A stretch of DNA of 64,000 nucleotides from Calliopum simillimum (lineage: Eukaryota > Arthropoda > Insecta > Diptera > Lauxaniidae), in contig OX638372.1 of NCBI GenBank assembly GCA_951812925.1, forward strand, positions 7,192,001-7,256,000. The letters run 5' to 3'. Each line of letters opens with the position of its first letter. The first letter of the stretch is position 1. The translations under genes and the position numbers were made by a program. The notes beneath the pieces were generated by a model. It did not search any database, was not told the origin of the DNA, and saw nothing but the letters and a program-made list of their open reading frames with translations. This document shows positions 11,673 to 23,460 of the stretch, piece after piece.

Positions 11673-12633
11673 TGCTATTGCTGTTGATATATGTGGGAGA
11701 GAGCAATCCTTTCTTTGTGAGACAATATTGGGTTTTACCGGCAATAAAATCAACTCTATTCGCACTACCCCACTAGGATATTTTTTTTTTATAGTTCATT
11801 AATAAGAGTTTCATTCTTTATTTGTTTCTTACTTTCAACTTGGATGGTACCATGACGTTTTAAAAATAAATATGAATGACAAATGTTGCTGTCGTCAGCA
11901 AAGGAATGGGTTGGAGTAATGTTCAAATACTGCAGTTCATTAATAAAAATGAAAAACAGGGATGAATCAGAACCTTGGGGTCCTTAGGGACAGAAAAGGG
12001 AAAGGACGAACAACACCCCGATTAGAAGATTTTTCTTCGGACGTATGTCTAGACAAAACCATCTAAAACTTACCTCTCTGTCTGGACAGGCATTTACCTT
12101 CAAATTCGTCATAAAACTAACCGGAAATGGAATTTTCCCTGTGTTGAAGAAACAGAAACACTTTTTCCATGAGAAAACTTCAAAATGAAAATATCGGAAA
12201 AATTTGCACGATATTCTCAATATAAATATTAAAATAATTCCCTACAATTCATTGGTATTTGGTAAAAATCCAATATAATAAAAAAAAAATCCTCTTTAAA
12301 ATCATTTAACCTAAAAATTAATCCTCTCCCTGCAATAGCTTGTTAAAAAATGTAATGAATAAAATACAAAAACAAAATTGTCTTTAAATTGTATTTGCGA
12401 CTCATGCGAGCAAAAACCAATCCCACAAGTCATTAAAATCAAACAATGCTCTCTGCGCGTGTATCCTTTTGTAGTACGCAAATATTCGTATTTGGGTAAA
12501 ATCTACATACATTTCAATTTGTAGCGTTGTGCCAACTCCTACTACTTACTGCCACTACCCGTACATTCAAAATCCTTGATTTTCACAGTTTATCGCTACT
12601 TCTTCATCTCCTCTTCTTCTTCTTATTTTGCAG

Positions 12634-12921
12634 ACAAAAGCATTCACAAACTTCATTACAAATCCTCGATGATGTCTCCAATCGCTATTACCGTGAGGTT
12701 GTTCCCATATCTGTACAAACGGGCGGCAATGGCGGCGGTGGCAAAATTGATTTGAAGGAAAAGGAGCACAGCATATTGCGACATCATCATCATCATGACA
12801 TGACTGTGCAAACAAGTCTTGTGCTGGATGACTCTTCGTCAACAACAACGGCGGCTACAAATGAGGCACCTGGTGGCGCCGGAGGGGCTGGAAACGTTTG
12901 TGACATGGGTTGTCAAACGAG
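12634..12921 (+). CDS. Internal exon, Gly/His/Thr-rich, unrecognised
   Basis: This 288-nt exon follows a strong pyrimidine tract plus CAG and precedes a GTGAGT donor. Its first base completes an Arg codon with exon 9790-9887. It then codes for QKHSQTSLQILDDVSNRYYR, EVVPISVQTGGNGGGG, a charged KEKEHS segment, a His run, MTVQTSLVLDDSSST and a final NVCDMGCQT before a split Arg codon. SQTSL, VQTSL, CQT and the SQTNL of the previous exon are recurring Q-T-(S/N)-L-like motifs, perhaps docking or phosphorylation sites (inference). The open frame upstream to 12527 is intron read-through, because the acceptor decides the start. No family was recognised. Confidence 0.75.
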
Positions 12922-14096
12922 GTGAGTACTTAGATAGACACTTCAGCGTACTATGTATTGGGTTGATGAACCGCGTAAAAATCAGATTAAATTAAATTAA
13001 GAAATTAGATTCAAAGTGCAATTTGTCTAAATTTATTTGTGAGGTATGAGGTATTCTATTGTTGTATTTACACTTTTAATCGAGACATTAGAAAGCGTAC
13101 AATAAATATGATTCTGGTTTGTTAAAAAAAGTCGGGAAATGTAGATTAAAATTTAAAAATGGTTAATGAAATTAAAAAATGGTTCAAGATAATTGAAAAA
13201 TCGAAAATTACTGAAAATATGAAAAATATTGACTAAGTTGACTATATTGATGGATTCGAAAATTATTGTATGAACGGAAAATCCTGTATATGAGCACAAA
13301 GTATTGATTCAAACAAATGTGTTAAAAAAGTCGCAAAATATGGAAAAATTTAAAAGCGTTTAATAATACAATAATATTGAAAAATGTAGAGAAAATCTGA
13401 ATTAAAATAGCCCTTAAAGACCGAATATCGACAAATATTTTAAAACTAAGAATGTTAAAAAAGTTACATATGAAAACTGCTTCTCAAAAATGTTGCTGAA
13501 TTTCGTTGATGCTGCGTTGAATCTTCTATCTGAAAATATTTTTAAAGGCCTTAAGCTTTCAGCTGTCGAATTTTTTACTTTTTTGTTGACAACACTTTAC
13601 TGCATAAATGACGAATCTTGCGTTATTTATGGGACACCCTTATATCTCGATAACTAAAAATTCTAGAGACATGATAATTACACCAAAAGAAGCTTATTAA
13701 AATTGTATCCTATCTCGAGTTAAGTTGTTTTGTCAAAAGTCTGCAGATATATTGAAAGTGAAGAAACAAGTTAAAAAAAGTTTTTGAATAAATCTGAAAA
13801 TGTTGTGGAATCGAAAAATTTTGCAAAGTGGAAATGAAAGAAAAATTTTTACAAAAACTGGTTTGGCCTTGGATAACCTATTTTGGCGTAGGAAAAACTA
13901 ATTTGGTTAAGAGGAACTAGTTTGGATTAGGAATAATAAGTTTGGCCTAGAGAAAACTAGTTTGGCCGGTGAGCAATAAGCACATTGTCAAGAATTGCAC
14001 ACTTTTATTTTTTTTATCATATTAAAAAATATGAAAATACTTCAGTGCTTCAAGCACATAACGTAAATTCTACATTTTTCTCTTTCTCCCAAACAG
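12922..14096 (+). other. Intron with degenerate tandem repeats
   Basis: It starts with a GTGAGT donor and ends tttctctttctcccaaacag. From about 13120 to 13480 runs a degenerate ~18-bp repeat (tcgaaaaat-type units) like the array at 44395-46140. From 13855 to 13970 runs a degenerate aactagtttggcc repeat like those flanking the foldback element at 25884. Confidence 0.6.
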
Positions 14097-14793
14097 AGAG
14101 TCACTCTTTGCGCCAACACTGTTGCGTCAAAAATCCATATCCTCAATGGGAGTTAGCGGCACATTGCCGCCACCACCACGTTTCTCAACCTTTGGTTATG
14201 ATATGCAACAACCACCGCCACCACCACCACCAGCCGTTTCAACAATTGCACGACACAACATACGAGTGCCCACCGAATCAATTGAACTCGAGGAACGACC
14301 GCATCAACAACAGCAACAACAACATGTTGGGGCGACGACAACACATCATCAGCATCAACATCAAGGAAGCGCTGGTAGTGGGACAATGCGACCACAAGAA
14401 ATGTGTCATCATCATCATCAGCATCAGCAGCACCTACAACAACAACAACAACAGCTGCAACAGCAGCGGCAGCAAAAATATCAGCAGCAACAGCAACAAT
14501 ATGCACCAACAACAACAGCGAGTGGTCAGCAAACATTACAACGTGCAACGCAGAAACAACAACAACAACAGCAGCAGCAGCAACAACAACCAAAACAGCA
14601 TCAGTCAACAGCAACAATAATACCATCAACATTTTTACCAATATCAACACCAACATCAGCTGCTGCGGGTGCAACAACAACCGGTTGGATTGGTTCAAAA
14701 AACAATAGCAAACATCAAAAAGTCGATGGATCAAATGCATACAGTGACATTAGAAATTCAGCACCGGATGTTATAATAATGACATCCCATTGA
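14097..14793 (+). CDS. Terminal exon, Pro/Gln-rich C-terminus, unrecognised
   Basis: This is the last coding exon: 1 base completing Arg, then 231 codons and a stop. It begins ESLFAPTLLRQKSISSMG and GTLPPPPRFSTFGYD, followed by a run of seven Pro, a conserved-looking stretch (STIARHNIRVPTESIELEER), long Gln/His runs coded by mixed CAA/CAG/CAT, a Thr/Ser/Ala part and the end DIRNSAPDVIIMTSH. The non-repetitive start and end look selected, while the middle is low complexity and probably length-variable. The phase matches the 12921 donor (AG|A). Together exons 9790, 12634 and 14097 give about 360 residues of a likely cytoplasmic C-terminal region. I do not recognise the protein. Overlapping open frames on both strands are shadows of the CAA/CAG repeats. 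Confidence 0.8.
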
Positions 14794-15599
14794 CAATTAA
14801 GGAAATATTCAAATTATCATCATCGACACCACCAGCAACAGCAACAGCATCATCATCAGCAGCAGCAACAACAGTGCATGCTGCAGCATTTGTGCCATAA
14901 TGTTAGCAACAGTGTAAGTTCGACGCCTTTAAATTGCGTTGATGATACAACGATGTTGTTGCGGTTAGCTAAAGCTATGTTAAGTTGTTGTTGTTATTGT
15001 GAACAACAGCAACTAAAAACATTGCTGTTACTGACGACCAAATGGAGTAGTGCAGCAGCAGCAGTTGCTATTAGCGACGCTAATCATTGCAAAACAAAAC
15101 AAAAAATATTCCTGTTGTCACTATCATCATTGCAGCGGATGTTGTTGCATCTGTGTTAACAATTTCCACATATGTATATATGTATACGTGTGTATACACT
15201 GCAGAAAAAGGTTGCTATGTTAAAGTGAAGTTTACGAGTACACTTTTTGAGTAAAATTTTTTGTAAAATATTTTTCATGACAGGGAGGCTTTTGAATCCT
15301 TTGACTTTACAAAAAGTTCTTTATTTCGTTTTGGAGACTCTAATTTCAAAATTCACACTTTAACTTTCAAATAAATATTGGAAATTCGGATAATAATAGA
15401 TCCCAACTAGTTCAAAGATTATTCCAACAATGGCAATAAGCTTAGAACGACATATTATCAAACTAATATTTCTCATCGCTCAAGTTTTAAAAAATTTTAC
15501 CCAGAAGCTCGAAGTAAAAACTCAAGATGTCGTGTTCAAAGAGCTGAAGTTTCCCATTTTTTAGGAAAGGATATGGAGGACTGACTCCTATTATGCTGT
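14794..15599 (+). other. Probable 3' UTR, CAG/CAA-rich then AT-rich
   Basis: Directly after the stop the sequence stays rich in CAGCAA-type repeats to about 15150 and then turns AT-rich. AATAAA at 15370-15375 is a possible poly(A) signal. The small open frame at 14878-15159 has repeat-driven composition and is not called as a gene. Confidence 0.4.
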
Positions 15600-16970
15600 A
15601 CAAAATCCTTTTAAATAAATGGAAAAAAAAGGCATAATAAGTAGAAGCTGCGGTAGCTGACAGTGCAGAAAGCTGGAGCAGATACGCCGAGCATTTTTCT
15701 ATTACCTTGTCTACGGTTCAGTAAGCTAGATATTATGTAAAAAGATTTTATTGCACTGAAATAATATAAATGACGTGCTAGCAGTATATTTAATAAGACA
15801 TTCAAAAGAGTTTGAAGTACAACTTACATTGCTAATTTTCTTAATGACATACTTTTACAAGATAAGCAATCTTGTTTGCTTAAGTTGTGAATGAAAAATT
15901 CCCTAATAAAACATTTTTAGAAGTAAGTTTCTATAAACAACAAGTTGAATCAAAAAAGTTTGAAGAATGTTGACAAAGGTTAAAGCGCCTGCAACATTAA
16001 TCGTGATCACATCAATATACTTGAGGAGAAAAATTAACGTACATGAGACGGACCTTATTACTAACAACCAATTTGAACTTGGACACCAACTGACCGATTT
16101 GAAAAAAATTTTCACAGAATCTTGGAATTACAAAATCTAAGTATCGCAATATCGCTGACAATATACTTGACACAGATAATTTAAATATAGTACATGAATA
16201 ATAGAACGGGTTGATTTTGTATGAAACAAAATAATATCACCCCGAAGCCGACTCAAAAGTTAGAGGGACTCTTAAACACGATATCTGCATAATTTTTTTT
16301 TTTTTTTTTTTTTTCATTCTGAGAAAAGTTAATGGAGCACTTTTGAAGGCCTATTTTGGCTAAAAAAAACATATTTTTTGGTCATAACTTTTTTTTTCAT
16401 TAGAAAATGGATACCCGTTATGTTCTACAAACTCAAAAAATTCTAAAAAAATTCATACGTATTCTTTGGACAGTTCCAAGTATTTTTTGCCGTATACACT
16501 TTTTTCGTAAATTCCCTTGCTTTTGAGTAAAAAATCGTTTTTTCGACCACGTTATTGAAAAACGTTAAAAAAAATAGATTTTTGGAACCGAATATTACAT
16601 ATAACACAAAAAAACAAAAAAAAATTTAAACGTCAAAATTTTTTTTAGAACATAATCTTTATTTCTTAAGCACCCTTGGGTATACATTTTTAATGAAAAA
16701 AAAAAAGTTATGACCAAAAAACATGTTTTTTTAAGCCAAAATAGGCCTTCAGTAAAATTAAAAGTGCTCCATTGGTTTTTCTCGGAATGAAAAAAAAAAA
16801 AAAAAATGATGCAGATATAGTAAAGTGCTGACAAAGAGGCATATGGGATGCCAACATCATCAGCAAATGCTGTGACTTGGTCTTTGAACTTAAGCCAAAG
16901 AATCAAATTGATATAAATTAGGAAAAGGATGGGTCCAAGCACAGAACCTAGGAGAACTACTATGCTTAAG
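15600..16970 (-). pseudogene. Non-LTR reverse transcriptase relic, split by a MITE
   Basis: On the minus strand near 16970-16830 the reading GSVLGPILFLIYIN, then LWLKFKDQVTAFADDV and YASLSAL, matches the RT blocks xGSVLGPxLFxIYIND and F/YADD of jockey-like non-LTR elements. The FADD catalytic pair is present. The usual Asn-Asp after IYIN is reduced, a sign of decay. The frame breaks at a foldback MITE (16281-16818). Beyond it, near 15805-15611, a stretch (RHLYYFSAIKSFYII, APAFCTVSYRSFYL) resembles the C-terminal end of such elements, with weaker support. It is dead, with stops and indels throughout. Confidence 0.55.
16281..16818. mobile_element. Foldback MITE, ~540 bp
   Basis: The outer ends atatctgcat and atgcagatat are followed by T/A runs and then long inverted arms (tggagcacttttgaaggcct against aggcctt...aaaagtgctcca; ttttggtcataacttttttt against its inverse). 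The central part (acttttttcgtaa, gttttt) resembles 49600-49740, a likely relic copy. It sits inside the RT relic. No target duplication was clearly seen. Confidence 0.65.
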
Positions 16971-17941
16971 GTGGCATATTGTAATATGTTTTGTTAAATA
17001 AAAAAGCACCGTGATACGAGGTCTGAACTTATTGAGAAAAATTCTTTCAAAAAATTAAAGATTTCAGGTAGTATAATGTATCCACTCATTGAAAATTAAG
17101 TTCAACAAAATTTGTGAAGGTACAAGTTGGGAACTAATTGGTAGATTCTCCTTCAATTAATTACAGATTTTTCTCCAAGTGCATAGTGTAACAGCAGCAT
17201 AAGAGTACTTGCGGTCGTTGTCACTGCCACATGTTGTATTTAATTTTTTTTTTTTTTTTCTTTTGACAACACTAACAACAACAATATCATGTTAATGACC
17301 AAAGCAATCAACAACAAAGTGCTGTTGTTGTTGTTGCTTCTTCTACGTCACACATCGTCGCTGCAATCGTGTTTATGTTGCTGCTGATGCTGTCGCTATT
17401 TTACTTTGCATTGGCAATTCAAAATTCATTGCATTGCAAAAATGAAACCAAACAAAAACTTAAGCAACAGACAGACAGACAGACAGACACTCAAATGGCA
17501 TTTGTTGTATGGAATTGTCTGCATATGTATGTATGTGTGTGTACTTGCGTGTGTATGAATTTGACAACTGCTGCTTCACATTGACAGCAACATAATGTTG
17601 ATGCTGCTGCCATCACTTTTAAGTGAAATTGCAATGGTTAATATTGTGGTAACAGGAAAAAATGTAGGAAACAAATAGAACGATGAACTACATACTTATG
17701 TTGAAAAAAGTCCTTGTGAATATATTTGTACATTTTTAGTAAAATTAACTTTATACAAATAAAAAAAACATATAAATAAAATTGCAGTAAAATTTATATA
17801 ATTAAAACAAAAAAAAAGTCATTAAGAGACCAATTTGTGGAGTTAGAGTTTTCATAGAAACTTAAGTGCATATATAAAAAATTTTTCCAAAATGAACACT
17901 GAGATTAAAATTATTTGGAATACTCTACGAAACATACGCGT
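16971..17941. other. Non-coding stretch with microsatellites
   Basis: It contains (gttgtt)n near 17320, (acag)n at 17468-17490 and a tatg/tgtg run near 17521-17555. No gene is supported. Confidence 0.4.
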
Positions 17942-18889
17942 TGTAAACGATAAGGCTACAAAGCTTCTGGGAGGTGATAGAGGAAGCTTAGGCTTACAAT
18001 AAATTACACCTTTGTGAGATCTAAAATGCAAGTACTTCTGGAGTTAAAGCAAAAAAACCGATTTTCTGACTTGTTTTACAAAAAAAAATTTTTGGGTCAC
18101 CCTAACATTTTTACAGAAAACTGTTCAAGAAAAAACCTTTGCTTTAGAGATAACTTTTTGAACGTAAACTTTTAGCTAATTTAATGAGCTTTCTGAGAGT
18201 GTATTTGCTTTATAGGGTTTCAAAGGATTTCGCAAAGTTCTATACATTTAAAACTTATATTTTTAATTTTATTTCCTACTTTTACTTTGGCGGCTATTTT
18301 GGTATGAAAAAAGTTCTATTAATATACCTTTCGACAGCCTTTTTTGGTAGTACCATTGTCATACCAATTTTCTTATTTGAGATCGGAAAAAAATACTTTT
18401 ATGTAACAACAGACACTTTATTCGCGTTGCACTGCCCTCAAACGGACTGTTCTTGAGAAGTATTTTTATCTGAACTCAAATTAAAAAATTGACAAAAGCG
18501 GTATCGTATGAAAGGAAGTTTACCAGTTATTTCAAATAAAATTATAAAAGGGTATGTTAATAGACCTTTTTCATACTAAAATGGCTGCCAAATTCAAAAA
18601 ATAGGAAAAAACTATAAAATATCAACTCCAAAGGACCAGAACTTTGCAAAATTTTTCTAAACTCTATAAACGAAGTTTACTTTTAAAAATTTCATACAAT
18701 TAGCTGAAAGTATACTATCAAAAAATTTTCTTTAAAACGTTAGGGTGACCCACGAAATTTTAATTTTTGTAAAACAAGCCAGAAAATCACCCTTAGGGGT
18801 ACATTCTAGACCACCCTCCAGGTGCAATTTTTTGTTAGTCTAGGCTTCTTCAACCACCTCCCAGAAGCTTCGTAACCTTATCGCTTACA
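17942..18889. mobile_element. Foldback element with ~450-bp arms
   Basis: The left end tgtaaacgataaggctacaa pairs with the right end ttcgtaaccttatcgcttaca. Further blocks pair inward: agcttctgggaggtg, gggtcaccctaac with gttagggtgaccc, ttttggtatgaaaaaag. The arms are diverged, so the element is old. The open frame at 18184-18456 lies in an arm and is not called. No target duplication was seen. Confidence 0.65.
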
Positions 18890-19106
18890 CCCTATATAGT
18901 TTTTAATTTTTGAATGTGCTAAAGATTGAGATTTATTAATTTTTATGATTGATTTGTTGTAATCTTTCAAACTTATAATTTAAGAAATAATCGTTATTAT
19001 ATAACTTTATAACTTTGTTTTAAGAATATAGTTTTTTGGGTGAAATTTTAAACAATTTTGTAAGCATTACAGATTTGGGTGGATGAAGGTATTTTAATGT
19101 GTCTTA

Positions 19107-19442
19107 TGCCCCAGATAGACGGCAACTCTAATGCACATTACAGACGCAATAATGTGAAACTTTTTATTGCATTATTTTAGGCATTTTTCAAATACATGTT
19201 TCATAGCCATTGAATAAAAGAAAATTACACAATTGAGGGTAATTCTAAAACATTAAAAACAAGACTTATAGTGAGTTAAGCATCAGAAAAGCTAATTAGA
19301 ATTTTTTGGACACTGAATTGGGATATTTGCTTTTAGTCAATGTCTAAGAAATATGTATTAAAAAATGCTTAAAATCATGCAATAAAAAGTTTCTCATTAT
19401 TCCGTCTGTAATGTGCATTAGAGCTGCGGTCTGTCTGGGGCA
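19107..19442. mobile_element. MITE family M1, intact copy (336 bp)
   Basis: It runs from TGCCCCAGATAGACGGCA to the inverted TGCGGTCTGTCTGGGGCA, flanked by TA on both sides (19105-19106 and 19443-19444). The two halves pair along well over 100 bp, so it is almost one hairpin. TA duplication points to a Tc1/mariner-type source (inference). Other copies are at 20792-22275 and 28569-29240. Confidence 0.8.
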
Positions 19443-20791
19443 TAATGCGTTTTATTGAAGGCGTAAGCAAATTTTCGTTTGTGTAAAATAAATAATTTCT
19501 TGAATAACTCCTTTAAACACTCATAAAATCAAAATATATAGTAAAGAACCGAGTATATTATAAATTAAGAACATAATTCATAATTGTATGATAAATGTAA
19601 AAATATAAATAGAGTCAGTATCAGTAGGTATGTAACAATGTTTGAAAAATACTTATAAAAAGCATAGCTTTTATATAAATATAAAAAAAAATACTGAAAT
19701 AAATAATAAATTTATACTGAAATATTTCTTTGAATTTTTTAAGTTTTAAAACAAATTAGTCAAATAAATTGCATAAATTAAACCTTTTTTAAACTTTGTT
19801 ATAAAAAAAAAAATTAGTTAAATTGTAGTAAATGCGTTTAGAAAAAAAAATGTATTATAAATACTATATATATGTATGTATTCTCCTATACTGCATATAC
19901 CTACTACTAAAACAAGCAACTTAAACAACTAAGTTAAATAATAATTGAAAAAAAAAGGAAAAAATTTAAAATGTTTTTTTGTAAAATTTTGGAAACTAAT
20001 AATTTTAAGAAATAATATAAACAAAAAAAAAATAATAATTAGAGAATTTATTCAAGCTCCATAAACGTGTTAGGTAAAAGCAAATTAAAGTTAATTAATA
20101 GTAAAAGTTTAAAAGTAACTGAGTAAATAAATAACAATTATGTATACAAAAATTTATTTTTAAATTACAATAAATAAAATTATGTAAAATATAAAAGAGA
20201 TGTGTAACATACATAATAAAATTAATTGAAAAAAAAAATTATGTGTTCAATATGTATTACTATCATAACTGTTAGGTTTCAGAATTATAGACTTCGATTT
20301 CATAAAGTATGACCTTAGCATTTTCGTTGCATTGATAACTGATAAACGATATAGTTTCTGAAATAACCCCGAATATATTGATAGAAACCTGCAGTCTTGG
20401 GTTAACTTGTAATCCAGATGGTTTATAGTCAGTTAACTAGTTTTACATTCCAATGAACATGATTAGATGATTAGATGATTAGATGATTAGATAGAATCAG
20501 CTATGGATGCTGATCAAGATCTTTCCGTAACTGATGCTACTCTTTCTACTACATAACCTGCAAATGGAATGACCAATTTGTTGTAAATTCTTGTTTTATG
20601 ATGTCTCTGCTTGTTAAACTAGACTAGGGTATATAAATTTAGCTCAGAAAGTCGAGCAAAATAAATAAAAAAAAAATTCTTGAGTTAGTCCAGATTCGCT
20701 GAGGTTATAAAGTACTAAGTAATAAAAATAATCGAGTTAGCTCCTGCAGCTAATAGCCTTCTTGGCAAATTAGCCAAAAGGCTATAAGTTA
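19443..20791. other. Very AT-rich stretch, no gene
   Basis: Extremely AT-rich and without coding signals. A perfect 8-bp tandem repeat (gattagat, about four units) lies at 20463-20495. Confidence 0.4.
20463..20495 (+). repeat. Short tandem repeat, unit gattagat
   Basis: About four exact copies of an 8-bp unit. A simple microsatellite. Confidence 0.85.
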
Positions 20792-22275
20792 TGCCCCAGA
20801 CAGACGATAGCCCTAATCCAGATTATAGACCCAATAATGTCAAACTTTTTATTGCATGATTTTAGGCATTTTTTAAACACATATTTCATTGGTACATTAA
20901 GCTAGCAGAGCGAAAATGGCAGAACTGAAAAAAAAATATGGTAGAATTATAGGCTAATTATAGCCTAATTTTGGGCCCAAACGCCGAATTTTAGGCTCTT
21001 CATTTAAAAAAAAAAAAAAAATAGCACTGCCAGCTAAAGTGTAAGCCAGCAGAGCTGTTTCGAGAAAACACATACGGGGCGTATATTGAACTAAAATTAA
21101 GTAGTCAATAATTATAGGCTAATTATAGGCTATTTAAATGCCCCATTGCCAAAAGAAAAGCTTTTCATTTAAAATAAAATGGACCAAATCAATTTTCTTG
21201 AAACAAGGAACTTCGAATAACAACAATTCCAGAGAAAAAAAACAACAACAACAAAGCTACTACAACAACAACAAATTTACTACTACTACAACAACAGTAA
21301 TTTTACATAAAAGTAGGGGTAAGTGGGCGGCCTGCGGCCGCTGCTCAGGATTTAAACCCGTCAGACATTCAACACCGGCTTCGCGGCGGATCAGTCTATA
21401 ATAAATCCAAAAAATAGTTTTGCTAGTCAAATTGCGAGCGCAATTTTTAATAAAAATTTTTTTTAAATAATAAGTAGCTACTGCGCTTGTATAAGACTGA
21501 TCCGCGGCCAAAGGCCGCCGCGAAGCCGGTGTTGGATGTCTGACGGGTTTAAATCCTGAGCAGCGGCCGCAGGCCGCCCACTTACCCCTACTTTTATGTA
21601 AAATTACTGTTGTTGTAGTAGTAGTAAATTTGTTGTTGTTGTAGTAGTTTTGTTGTTGTTGTAGTTTTTTTTTCTGTGGAATTGTTGTTATTCGAAGTTC
21701 CTTATTTCAAGAAAACTGATTTGGTCCATTTTTTTTTAAATGAAAAGCTTTTCTTTTGGCAATGGGGCATTTAAATAGCCTATAATTAGCCTATAATTAC
21801 TTTCTTTAGTACAAAATGTTTTTTTTTCGAAATCGCTCTGCTAGCTTAAGCTTAACCTAGCATATTTTTTATTATTTTTAATGAAAAGCTTTTCTTTTGG
21901 CAGTGGGGCATTTAAATAGCCTATAATTAGCCTATAATTACTGACTACTTACTTTAGTTAAATATACGTCCCATATTTGTTTTCTCGAAACAGCTCTGCT
22001 GACTTACACTTTAGCTGGCAGAGCTATTTTTATTTTTTTGTAAATGAAGAGCCTAAAATTCGGCGTTTGGGCCCAAAATTAGCCTATAATTAGCCTATAA
22101 TTCTGCCATATTTTTTTTTCAGTTCTGCCATTTTCGCTCTGCTAGCTTAATGTACCTATATTTCATAGACTTTGACTCAAAGAAAATCTCCCAATTCAGG
22201 GTCAAAAAAATTCTAATTTGCTTTTCTGATGCTTAACTCACTATAAATGTTGTTTTTGATGTTTTAGAATTTTTT
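20792..22275 (-). mobile_element. MITE M1, copy 2, split by a foldback element
   Basis: The left part, 20792-20889 (TGCCCCAGACAGACG...), and the right part, 22158-22275 (tttgactcaaagaaaatctc, gcttttctgatgcttaactc), together match the M1 copy at 19107, in the opposite orientation. The far terminus is missing. The break carries the foldback element 20890-22157. Confidence 0.75.
20890..22157. mobile_element. Large foldback element FB1 with 9-bp target duplication
   Basis: The flanks are exact 9-bp direct repeats, atatttcat at 20881-20889 and 22158-22166. Removing the element restores MITE M1. The ends (tggtacattaagctagcaga and its inverse) begin arms of about 500 bp that carry tandemly repeated modules such as taattataggctaattatag. 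In the right arm a block around gaaaagcttttcttttggca is repeated (21741-21801 and 21881-21941). The arms include CAA/TTG microsatellite and a GC-rich core (gtgggcggcctgcggccgct) around a loop near 21430-21480. Long repeated arms and a 9-bp duplication are the hallmarks of Drosophila FB/Mutator-type foldback elements (family knowledge). No transposase is seen. Confidence 0.85.
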
Positions 22276-23310
22276 TTAACTTCAAATATCTCAAAATCCT
22301 GAAATGATGGGTTAATTCTGATCCCAGGTTCAGATTCTACCCTCAGTAAGCAAGTGAGCTACTAACTCCATTATCAATTATTTCAGATATGAATGCACTA
22401 TGCCACACCCTTTCTTTGAATTATTCTAAAATTGTGTCTTACGTACTTTTATCAAAATAGCCTTTTCACAATCTCCAGCAACTGCAATTCACATTACAAG
22501 ATTCATTCAAGCATTCCAAGCCTTACATTAAATGCCGCAGTATTTATAAACTTTCGCAATTGAGTAGTACACACGGTCTACGTTGTGTGGTTTTCTGTTA
22601 ATGATTTTTCCTAACCATTTAATTACAATACCGCATTCAAAGCACGCTAAATTTGTAAATCAAGGCCGATCCATTACCCTAACAACACCACCACCACCAG
22701 CATATCCTTATCATCGTGACCACCATCATACTCGTCGTACAATAACTAATCGCATTAAAAATGGCGAAAACCGAAAGGCCAAAAATAAAAGCCCAAAATT
22801 GCTATACCACAGCAACATGGAAATGTAACGACGACGCAATGTCCAGCAGCGGCAGAAATTGCAACCGCAGATCGAACATGGATGCATTCATTCAATCAGA
22901 AACCAAAAACAAATGACAATTTAAATGCGATTAGTAGGTGGATGCAACATAAAGGGGCGGAGAAATCACGTTGATGATGATTATAGAGCAAATGCTGACC
23001 ATGCGGGGGGGTGACAACACCTCTATTATTACTTTTGTTGATTTTTAAGCCATGTCAACACAGTTGACTGACCGCAATCAATTACAAACGAATATAATGA
23101 ATGGAATGGATATGGGTTGGTTTTCATATTCTGTATTTTTGTTTGTTTTTGTATTTAAGTGCTTTATTTTGGAGAAAAAACTATTTTGGGAACGTTTTCA
23201 AGTTCGTGGAATGGGAAGTAAATAGTTTAAATAAAAATATGAGCTTATTTTCTCTTTTCAATATATTGTTCTGCTATCCTGAAACATTTTTTTGATCTTT
23301 CAATTAACTT
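22276..23310. other. Non-coding stretch, no gene
   Basis: No coding exon with splice signals was found. The open frame at 22583-22828 is Pro/His-rich but has no supporting features. Confidence 0.35.
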
Positions 23311-23460
23311 ATACCATCGAAAAAACACTGAAACCGAATCCTTCACTTCTTCATCACTTAAAAATTTCTTCTCAAAACTCAGGACTATAAGGTGAATGAG
23401 CCATAATTTCAAAGCCCACCTTCTGCAGTGCCACCAACGCTACATGAAGGTTCATAAAGC
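23311..23460 (-). pseudogene. Mariner-type transposase fragment
   Basis: The minus strand reads VGFEIMAHSPYSPEF, then after a gap KKFLSDEEVKDSVSVFF. This matches the HPPYSPDLAPSD and KFxSDEEV blocks near the C-terminus of mariner (DD34D) transposases. The third catalytic Asp (in APSD) is lost with the deletion. It lies directly beside a foldback-arm relic. Confidence 0.6.

Larger units (their letters stand above)
9888..12633 (+). other. Intron holding a minisatellite and a MITE
   Basis: This lies between the GTACGT donor at 9888 and the acceptor at 12631-12633 (tcttcttattttgcag). The flanking exon phases match directly, so no exon is needed in between. Open frames here are shadows of repeats. 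Confidence 0.6.

Noticed and set aside
14153..14740. 195-codon open frame on the minus strand
   Set aside because: It is the antisense of the CAA/CAG-coded terminal exon; its Val/Leu-rich composition is what such repeats give in reverse.
14878..15159. 93-codon frame after the plus-strand gene
   Set aside because: Lies in the probable 3' UTR and is driven by CAG/TTG repeats.
22583..22828. 81-codon Pro/His-rich frame
   Set aside because: No splice sites, promoter or repeat family supports it; composition follows local CCA/CAT words.
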